Shown here: positions 58,655-64,000 of the stretch, one piece after another
Position numbering within the stretch: position 1 is the stretch's first letter
How the letters are laid out: every line of letters begins with the position of its first letter
From: Methylorubrum populi
GTDB taxonomy: Bacteria > Pseudomonadota > Alphaproteobacteria > Rhizobiales > Beijerinckiaceae
Direction: 5' to 3'
Assembly: GCA_020741775.1 (NCBI GenBank)
Contig: DYYG01000042.1
Span: 26,556 to 90,555, forward strand
Length of the DNA stretch: 64,000 nucleotides
Notes under the pieces: generated by a model
What the model was told of the DNA's origin: nothing
The model's input: only the letters and a program-made list of their open reading frames with translations
Database searches by the model: none
Program-made: the position numbers and the translations under genes

Positions 58655-58691
58655 GATCCGGTTCCCGCTTGGATCAAGCGGAAACCGGATC
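58655..58691. repeat. REP-like palindrome overlapping a stop codon
   Basis: GATCCGGTT-C-CCGCTTG pairs with CAAGCGG-A-AACCGGATC around a GAT loop: 16 paired bases with one internal mismatch. The right arm includes two bases of the stop codon of the endonuclease III-like gene on the minus strand. AACCGGATCAAGCG-type elements are recurrent in related genomes (recollection, not tested here). Confidence 0.6.
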
Positions 58692-59448
58692 AGGCGCCCC
58701 GGTGGGCCTGCCCGGTGGGGCAGATGTCGAGTAGCACGCAGCGGTCGCAGGCGGGGGAGCGGTGGAAGCAGACCCGCTGCCCGTGCAGCATCAGCACCTC
58801 GTGATTGTCGTAGAGCTTCTGGGCCGACCAATCCGCCGGAAGCTGTGCCCGCAACACCCCATGGCTCGGCCCGACATCGACCTTCGGCCCGATCAGGCCG
58901 GTGCGCTGGGCGACGCGGTGATGATGGCTGTCCACCGGAAGGGCCGGCATGCGCAGCGTCGAGAAGGAGAGGACGGCGGCGCTGGTCTTCGGGCCGATGC
59001 CGGGAATTCCCTCCAGCCAACCCCGCGCCTCATCGACGCTCATCTCCTCCAGAAAAGCGAGATCGAGGGCGCCGACCCGCTCACGAACGGCGGCGAGCAC
59101 GGCCTTGATGCGGGGCGCCTTCAGCTCGGGCCAAGTCACGCCGCGAATCGTTTCCTCGATCTCTTCGACCGGCGCTTCCTCGACAGTTGCCCAATCCGGC
59201 CAGCGGGCCCGCAGCGCTTTGAAAGCACGGCCCGAATCGGCGTTGCGGGTCCGGTGCGAGAGCAGGGACGAGATCAGCTCCGAGAGCGGATCGAGGCTGT
59301 GAAAGTAGGGGATTGGGCAGTCATAGACGCCGCATAGGCGCCGATGGATCTCCAGCGCCTTTTCCCGCAGGGCGTCTGAGGGGGCAGGGGTCTCCGCGCG
59401 GCGGGAGCGGCGCGGGGCGGGGAGCGCGATCTCGGGGAAAAGAGGCAT
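58690..59448 (-). CDS. Endonuclease III-family DNA glycosylase (Fe-S)
   Basis: A 252-residue HhH-GPD DNA glycosylase. The helix-hairpin-helix IPGIGPKTSAAVLSF contains the catalytic lysine position, and PVDSHHHRVAQRTGLI holds the catalytic aspartate. The C-terminal cluster loop reads CFHRSPACDRCVLLDIC, giving C-x6-C-x2-C-x5-C, the Nth pattern. The order LLSHRTRNADSGRAFKALR near residue 65 replaces the usual LSAQATD. It differs enough from classical Nth that the lesion range is uncertain. Converges on the SPL-family gene, another possible DNA-lesion enzyme. Confidence 0.83.
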   Translation of the reverse strand: MPLFPEIALPAPRRSRRAETPAPSDALREKALEIHRRLCGVYDCPIPYFHSLDPLSELISSLLSHRTRNADSGRAFKALRARWPDWATVEEAPVEEIEETIRGVTWPELKAPRIKAVLAAVRERVGALDLAFLEEMSVDEARGWLEGIPGIGPKTSAAVLSFSTLRMPALPVDSHHHRVAQRTGLIGPKVDVGPSHGVLRAQLPADWSAQKLYDNHEVLMLHGQRVCFHRSPACDRCVLLDICPTGQAHRGA

Positions 59449-59528
59449 GGGAGCCGAATCCGTGAAGGGATTCGGCGGTTCCCACTTCAGCGGTTGTGAT
59501 CTTCAGCCACGCTTATTTCGGCCAGTCT

Positions 59529-60269
59529 TTATTTCGGCAACGCGTAGATGTTGATGTCGAGCTTGTCGTCGGCTCCCTCGCCGAGATCGGTCACGTATTC
59601 TTCCAGAAAGCGGTCTTGAACGTCGATCTCCTTGGCATCGAGATAGGCGGTCAGAGTCTCGTAGGTCCCGTCGATCTCTTCGTAGGTGCCGCTGTGCTTG
59701 AAACGCAGAGCCTTGCCGCTCGGGCTGGAGCCGAAGGTGACGCCGTTCGTCTCGGTGGTCTGTGCCGGGGCGGCTTCGATCGGGATCATCGCCTCGTACT
59801 GGAAGCCGTCATCCTCGGTCTTGGTGAACAGCGCGATCGGTCGGCCCGCCGGCTTCAGCCCGAGCTTGGCCAAGGTCTCGCCGATGGTCTTGAATGAGGC
59901 CCTGAGATTGCCCCGCGCCGCCTCCCACTTGGTCTGGCCCGACAGGATCGCCACCGGCTTGGCCGGCAAGGTGACCGGATCCACGTCGTTGGGTTCACCG
60001 GGGCTCGGAACAAGGGTCGGCAGGGCGGAGGGCGGCGGTGTGACGGACGGGGCGGCGCCGGATTGGGCCGGCCGGGGAATCGGCGCCTGTTCCGGCGCGG
60101 GCGCCGCCGGATCGGGGCCGGACTTGGACGTATCCGGCTTCGTCGTCGTCGGCAGGGGATTCGTCTCGGCGGGGGAGGGGGCGTTGCTAGGCGGCGGCGC
60201 GCCTTGAGCGAGGGCGGCGGTCGAGGCGAGAGCCAGAAGGGCCGCGGCAAGGGGGGCGAGACGGATCAA
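59529..60269 (-). CDS. Exported protein with GyrI-like effector-binding domain
   Basis: A 246-residue secreted protein. A TTG start is proposed because GGAG lies nine bases before it and a signal peptide begins there ([20 protein letters not shown], cleavage near AQG). Residues 25-110 are a Pro/Ala/Ser-rich low-complexity linker. The C-terminal 140 residues resemble the GyrI/AraC effector-binding fold: [64 protein letters not shown] and [21 protein letters not shown]. Such domains bind small hydrophobic ligands; ligand here is unknown. Divergent from dapF. Confidence 0.72.
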   Translation of the reverse strand: MIRLAPLAAALLALASTAALAQGAPPPSNAPSPAETNPLPTTTKPDTSKSGPDPAAPAPEQAPIPRPAQSGAAPSVTPPPSALPTLVPSPGEPNDVDPVTLPAKPVAILSGQTKWEAARGNLRASFKTIGETLAKLGLKPAGRPIALFTKTEDDGFQYEAMIPIEAAPAQTTETNGVTFGSSPSGKALRFKHSGTYEEIDGTYETLTAYLDAKEIDVQDRFLEEYVTDLGEGADDKLDINIYALPK

Positions 60270-60444
60270 GGCGATGGGGCTCCGATTGGCCGATGCGCTG
60301 AAGGTAGGGCCGAACTGCGCCCCGCGCGAGACGGAACACGGCGCGACGAAACGGTCTCGCACCCCGACTCGCGCCGGGCCGCAGCTTTTGCCATATACGC
60401 CGCGACATCCCCCGCCATCTCTGAACAGGATCGCCAGAGGTTCG

Positions 60445-61335
60445 ATGAGCCCTCTCGCATATCGCCGTTTCCTGAAGATGCACGGTGCCGGCAACGCCAT
60501 CGTCGTTCTCGATCTGCGCGGCACGTCCATTCGCGTCACGCCAGCGGAGGCCCGTGCCATCGCCGCCGACCCGCATTCGCGCTTCGATCAGCTGATGGTG
60601 GTGCACGATCCCGTGAGCCCCGGCACGGATGCCTTCATGCGCATCTACAACACCGATGGCTCGGAATCGGGCGCTTGCGGCAACGGCACCCGCTGTGTCG
60701 GCTACGCCCTGCTCGACGATCCCGCCATGGCCCGGCCCGCCGAGAACGGTTCGCTCACGCTGGAGACCAAGGCCGGCCTCGTGGCGGTGAAGCGCATCAC
60801 TGACCGCTCCTTCACCGTCGATATGGGCCAGCCGCGCCTGCGCTGGGACGAGATCCCCCTGGCCGAACCCTTCCCCGATACCCGTCGCATCGAGCTACAG
60901 GTCGGGCCCATCGACGATCCGATCCTGCATTCTCCGGCCGCCGTCAGCATGGGCAACCCGCACGCGATCTTCTTCGTGGAGCAGGACCCGGACGCGTATG
61001 ACCTCGGGCGCATCGGTCCGCTGCTCGAAGCCCATCCGATCTTTCCGGAGCGGGCCAACATCTCCATCGCCCAGGTGACGGGGCGGGACACCATCAAGCT
61101 GCGGGTCTGGGAGCGTGGAGCCGGTTTGACGCTCGCCTGCGGCACGGCCGCCTGCGCCACGGCGGTGGCAGCCTCGCGCCTGCGCCTGATCGGCCGGTCC
61201 GCCCGCATCGCCCTGCCGGGCGGGGAACTCGCCATCGAGTGGCGGGCCGACGACCATGTGCTGATGACCGGGCCGGTCTTCCTCGAAGGGGAGGGCAGCT
61301 TTGCGCCCGAACTCTTCACCGGGATCGAGGGATGA
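60445..61335 (+). CDS. dapF: Diaminopimelate epimerase
   Basis: A 296-residue racemase converting LL- to meso-diaminopimelate for lysine and peptidoglycan. The two catalytic cysteines are in [16 protein letters not shown] near residue 76 and [17 protein letters not shown] near 234. [15 protein letters not shown] opens the protein and [12 protein letters not shown] is the middle signature. Start ATG was chosen by family alignment ([16 protein letters not shown]); AGAGG precedes it. Overlaps mtaB by ATGA. Confidence 0.94.
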   Translation: MSPLAYRRFLKMHGAGNAIVVLDLRGTSIRVTPAEARAIAADPHSRFDQLMVVHDPVSPGTDAFMRIYNTDGSESGACGNGTRCVGYALLDDPAMARPAENGSLTLETKAGLVAVKRITDRSFTVDMGQPRLRWDEIPLAEPFPDTRRIELQVGPIDDPILHSPAAVSMGNPHAIFFVEQDPDAYDLGRIGPLLEAHPIFPERANISIAQVTGRDTIKLRVWERGAGLTLACGTAACATAVAASRLRLIGRSARIALPGGELAIEWRADDHVLMTGPVFLEGEGSFAPELFTGIEG

Positions 61336-62564
61336 CCGTCGAGACGCTCACCTTCGGCTGCCGGCTCAATACGGTGGAGTCGGAGGTGCTTCGCGGGCAT
61401 GCCGAGGCCGATGCAAGGGAGCGCGACCTCGTCGTCGTCAACACCTGCGCGGTGACCGCCGAGGCCGGGCGGCAGGCCCGCAAGGCGATCCGCCGGCTCG
61501 CCCGCGAGCGGCCCGGCGCCGAGATTGTCGTGACGGGCTGCGGTGCCGAAGTCGAGCGCGGCGCCTATGCGGCGATGCCGGAGGTGGCGCGCCTCGTCGG
61601 CAATGCCGTGAAGCTCAAACCCGAGAGCTGGCGCGGTGCTTCGGTCCCCGAGGCCGCCAATATCATGGCGGTGCGCGCGGCCGAGCCGACCCGCATCGCC
61701 GGCATGAGCGGGCATACCCGCGCCTTCGTGCCGGTGCAGAACGGCTGCGACCACCGCTGCACCTTCTGTGTGATCCCGTTCGGGCGGGGAAACTCGCGCT
61801 CGGTGCCGCTGGCCGACGCGGTGGCGCAGGTGCGCCGCATCGTCGAGCATGGCGGGCTTGAGGTGGTGCTGACCGGGGTCGATCTCACCGCCTATGGCCG
61901 TGACCTCGACGCTGATCTGACGCTCGGGCGCCTGGTTCGGACGATCCTCGGCGAGGTGCCGGACCTCGCGCGGCTGCGCCTCTCCTCCATCGATTCCGTC
62001 GAGGCGGATGCGGAGTTGATCGCGGCCTTCGCCGAGGAGCCGCGGCTGATGCCCCATGTCCATCTCTCGCTTCAGGCGGGGGACGACCTGATCCTCAAGC
62101 GGATGAAGCGCCGCCATTCCCGTGCCGACGCCATCGGCATCTGCCGGACTCTGCGCGATCTGCGCCCCGGCCTCGTCTTCGGTGCCGACCTGATCGCCGG
62201 CTTTCCCACCGAGACGGAGGCGCAATTCGCCCGCTCCCTCGACCTCGTGGCCGAATGCGGGCTGACGCATCTCCACGTCTTTCCCTATTCACCGCGCCCC
62301 GGCACTCCGGCCGCCCGGATGCCCGCCGTGGCCGGCGACATCGTCCGCGAGCGCGCCGCCCGCCTGCGCGAGGCCGGCACGGCAGCGCTCACCCGGCACT
62401 TGGACGGCGAAGTCGGCGCCCGCCGCCGCGTCCTGACCGAGCGCGGCGACACAGGACGCACTGAAGCGTTCTCGCTGGTGCGCTTCTCCGAACCGGTTCC
62501 GGCGGGGGAGATCCGCGACGTCACCATCGCCGGGCATGACGGGCAGGCCCTGCGCGCAGCGTGA
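61332..62564 (+). CDS. mtaB: tRNA t6A37 C2-methylthiotransferase
   Basis: A 410-residue radical SAM methylthiotransferase that makes ms2t6A at position 37 of ANN-decoding tRNAs. The N-terminal UPF0004 cluster cysteines are in [14 protein letters not shown] and VTGCGAE. The SAM cluster is [15 protein letters not shown] near residue 144 (C-x3-C-x2-C). [12 protein letters not shown], the SLQAGDD turn and [15 protein letters not shown] follow, and a C-terminal TRAM-like domain starts near residue 350. The C-R-L-N start and absence of RimO features favour MtaB. The dapF-mtaB coupling is common in alphaproteobacteria. Confidence 0.9.
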   Translation: MTVETLTFGCRLNTVESEVLRGHAEADARERDLVVVNTCAVTAEAGRQARKAIRRLARERPGAEIVVTGCGAEVERGAYAAMPEVARLVGNAVKLKPESWRGASVPEAANIMAVRAAEPTRIAGMSGHTRAFVPVQNGCDHRCTFCVIPFGRGNSRSVPLADAVAQVRRIVEHGGLEVVLTGVDLTAYGRDLDADLTLGRLVRTILGEVPDLARLRLSSIDSVEADAELIAAFAEEPRLMPHVHLSLQAGDDLILKRMKRRHSRADAIGICRTLRDLRPGLVFGADLIAGFPTETEAQFARSLDLVAECGLTHLHVFPYSPRPGTPAARMPAVAGDIVRERAARLREAGTAALTRHLDGEVGARRRVLTERGDTGRTEAFSLVRFSEPVPAGEIRDVTIAGHDGQALRAA

Positions 62565-62856
62565 TGGTCCAGTATTATGCAGTAACTTGAGCCAAAAGCG
62601 TTTAGCTGGAACAAGCTTGAAAACGGCGTTTTACCAGTGTGTCGCCCCTACGCTTGTGCCCCTGGAGCTCCATCCCTAATCACCGCAATCGAATGCGGTC
62701 CCGCAGCTGATTCGCGATCCGACAGTTTGAGAGCGGCGCGCGCACGCCGGTCACCAACAACCTGCTGGCGATGCGATGTGCCTCTGTGGAAGCCTAGATT
62801 GTGCTGAACGACGGTCCGGCCGGGGTCGCCTTTGTAGGTAACCCCTGCGCTAAGGA

Positions 62857-63027
62857 TCAGAACGGAAGCGGCGAAGCTCCATGATGCGAGAGGCCGCGCA
62901 CGATCTTTGAGACCGTGCCGCCATTGACGCAGAAGTAGAAAGCCGTCCGCGACTGGCTCCATCCCTTCACCAAGACGGCATGGAGGATGTGGCAGGCGGT
63001 GATGTGATCGCAGGGAAACTCGGCCAT
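62857..63027 (-). CDS. Small HTH-like hypothetical protein
   Basis: A 56-residue ORF: MAEFPCDHITACHILHAVLVKG, then a helix-turn-helix-like segment WSQSRTAFYFCVNGGTVSKI and an ending SHHGASPLPF. AAGGA lies seven bases before this ATG, a better site than the open frame seven codons upstream. The turn residues N-G-G-T-V-S are typical of a recognition-helix start. It may be a DNA-binding protein of a mobile or accessory region. The 292 bases between mtaB and this ORF hold nothing else convincing. Confidence 0.5.
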   Translation of the reverse strand: MAEFPCDHITACHILHAVLVKGWSQSRTAFYFCVNGGTVSKIVRGLSHHGASPLPF

Positions 63028-63162
63028 AACGGTTCCTTGTCGCCTCACAGGCGAATTGAAGGGACCGGCTTGAACGAGGCGACCAAAGATGCGACTCTAT
63101 AGCTCTCGGGCCATCGCTCTTAGATTGCTGTCCAAGCCGGGTAGTGATTTGGAGTGTGGTTC

Positions 63163-63198
63163 CGGTTCAGGCCGGTGTTAGCGCACCGGCCTGAACCG
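63163..63198. repeat. 15-bp perfect palindrome
   Basis: CGGTTCAGGCCGGTG and CACCGGCCTGAACCG are perfect complements with loop TTAGCG. It stands alone in a 253-base gap between two minus-strand genes, with no T-run on either side, so a protein-binding or REP-like role is as likely as termination. Confidence 0.6.
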
Positions 63199-63280
63199 CT
63201 AAGCTCTTCTGAGCCCATGGTTGCCGACCATGACGTTCTCCTCTGTTGACGCCTTCCGGACGCGGGGTGGGACGGGTAGC

Positions 63281-63820
63281 TCAGTCGAAGACTGAGCCGG
63301 TATCTGAGCCGTGCGACGCCCCCGCGTCGTGCGGCTCATTCTCGTTGAAGCTTATCGATCCCTGCACAAGCCGGCGCGTGGTCATCGCTGCGCGGCCTTT
63401 GCTCGTAAGCCTCCAAATACCATCGGAGAGCGAAACTTCGCCGTCGCTCTTCATGCGGCTTAGCTGCGGGCTAAAACTTGTCCGCTCAAGTTTGTTGCCG
63501 AAATAAGCTAAGCTAACGTTCTCGTGCAGATCGGCTGAATTTAGGCCGTCTGTATTGGATGCCAGTACAAGGCGGATACCTTCTTTGATCGTGACGCCGG
63601 GTTGCTCTGCTCCTGCGTTCTTTACCTCAATCTCTGCGAGGTCGAGTCCGAGCACTTCAGCTACTTTACGCGCTTCGTCCATGCTCGGCGTTAGTCGATT
63701 TATCTCGCGGTTCACCTGTGCAAGCTCTTCCATAAGCTGATCCCGCCGCATCAGTAGCGGGGTCATCCGCTTGTCCAGGTCGAGGTATGCTTCGCGGATA
63801 ACCTTCCTCAAATCGGCCAT
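63281..63820 (-). CDS. Hypothetical coiled-coil / winged-helix protein
   Basis: A 179-residue protein, not assigned to a family. The first 50 residues form a coiled coil (EAYLDLDKRMTPLLMRRDQL, then EELAQVNREINRL). Residues 46-80 (MDEARKVAEVLGLDLAEIEV) are encoded by DNA repeated exactly in inverse orientation at the window edge. The C-terminal half looks like a winged helix: LVLASNTDGLNSADLHENV, then SFSPQLSRMKSDGEVSLSDG with a wing, then WRLTSKGRAAM. The stop codon lies inside a GCTCAGTC/GACTGAGC hairpin. GC content is lower than the genome average. A regulator or accessory-element protein is likely. Confidence 0.72.
   Translation of the reverse strand: MADLRKVIREAYLDLDKRMTPLLMRRDQLMEELAQVNREINRLTPSMDEARKVAEVLGLDLAEIEVKNAGAEQPGVTIKEGIRLVLASNTDGLNSADLHENVSLAYFGNKLERTSFSPQLSRMKSDGEVSLSDGIWRLTSKGRAAMTTRRLVQGSISFNENEPHDAGASHGSDTGSVFD
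63576..63683 (-). repeat. Left arm of an exact inverted duplication (108 bp or longer)
   Basis: This stretch, inside the coiled-coil/winged-helix gene, is the exact reverse complement of the last 108 bases of the window. The match starts sharply at the CCATG/CATGG end, where the next base on each side already differs. The other end is cut off by the window edge, so true length is unknown. Confidence 0.95.
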
Positions 63821-63892
63821 CAGATTCTCTCGCGGGGAACTGCCGCACGAGGGAAGCTAGATCGGAATAAGTCTGACTGCAAGGATTTTTAT

Positions 63893-64000
63893 CATGGACG
63901 AAGCGCGTAAAGTAGCTGAAGTGCTCGGACTCGACCTCGCAGAGATTGAGGTAAAGAACGCAGGAGCAGAGCAACCCGGCGTCACGATCAAAGAAGGTAT
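63893..64000 (+). repeat. Right arm of the exact inverted duplication (truncated by window)
   Basis: Identical in reverse complement to 63576-63683 over all 108 visible bases. The two arms are separated by 209 bases containing the promoter and first 45 codons of the minus-strand gene. Confidence 0.95.
63894..64000 (+). CDS. Divergent partial copy of the coiled-coil/winged-helix gene (cut at edge)
   Basis: The plus-strand frame begins ATG with MDEARKVAEVLGLDLAEIEV and stays open to the edge, encoding exactly what the minus-strand gene encodes from its residue 46. It has its own AAGGA ribosome site eight bases before ATG in sequence not shared with the other copy. It therefore looks like a second, N-terminally shortened gene rather than a dead fragment. 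The coiled-coil N-terminus is missing. Confidence 0.65.
   Translation, partial: MDEARKVAEVLGLDLAEIEVKNAGAEQPGVTIKEG

Noticed and set aside
62648..62962. 104-codon minus-strand frame after mtaB
   Set aside because: Overlaps the better supported 56-codon ORF, has no ribosome site and an unconvincing composition.
63270..63300. tRNA gene or attachment site at GGGTAGCTCAGTCG
   Set aside because: Only a D-arm-like string; no acceptor stem, anticodon arm or T-arm can be folded around it.

Overview
The window looks like a chromosomal segment of an alphaproteobacterium of the Methylobacterium/Methylorubrum type. This is an inference from the high GC content, the alphaproteobacterial rimP-nusA-ylxR-infB-rbfA-truB order, CtrA-type TTAA-N7-TTAA boxes, Rhizobiales-style palindromic repeats, and a GlgE/TreS/TreYZ glucan locus built from fusion proteins. 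No rRNA or confident tRNA gene, CRISPR array or intact insertion sequence is visible.

Layout. 1-2.3 kb: the end of ilvD and a dgcN-dgcA pair for D-glutamate use. 2.3-3.7 kb: a lytic transglycosylase behind two perfect CtrA boxes. 3.7-13.5 kb: a nine-gene, tightly coupled plus-strand cluster without an obvious textbook pathway: inositol-3-phosphate synthase, HD-like protein, SAM methyltransferase, Gfo/Idh dehydrogenase, YcaO cyclodehydratase-family protein, TIM-barrel isomerase, GT4 glycosyltransferase, PIG-L deacetylase and a uracil-DNA-glycosylase-fold protein. A YbhN-like membrane protein and a PhoR-like kinase follow. 16.1-19.4 kb: a copper island (Csp-type four-helix protein, CopA, CueR) with a textbook MerR-family operator. 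19.6-22.6 kb: an M20 amidohydrolase and a chemoreceptor. 22.7-30.8 kb: the minus-strand translation and transcription-factor operon. 31-34.9 kb: an acetyltransferase, a probable toxin/immunity pair and asd. 35-40.3 kb: small exported and hypothetical proteins, SpeG, a zinc-type CobW GTPase behind a Zur-like box, and a TetR regulator with a candidate operator. 40.5-56.6 kb: treZ, malQ-treY, GH13-glgE, treS-mak and glgB. 56.6-62.6 kb: YnfA, a spore-photoproduct-lyase-family radical SAM protein, an endonuclease III homologue, dapF and mtaB. 62.6-64 kb: a less GC-rich, hairpin-rich stretch with a small HTH-like ORF and a coiled-coil/winged-helix gene. Part of that gene is duplicated as an exact inverted copy that runs off the window end.

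How the parts work together. The glucan block can make and recycle trehalose and alpha-glucan. TreS-Mak converts trehalose to maltose and then maltose-1-phosphate, GlgE polymerises it, GlgB branches it, and MalQ-TreY with TreZ returns glucan ends to trehalose. Three of the five genes encode two catalytic modules in one chain.

The best candidate for an undescribed system is the inositol/YcaO cluster. It carries enzymes able to make a cyclitol, oxidise and isomerise it, methylate, glycosylate and deacetylate, plus a YcaO protein with no partner protein and no visible precursor peptide. The second candidate is the inverted duplication at the right edge, whose geometry resembles an invertible or converted variable locus.
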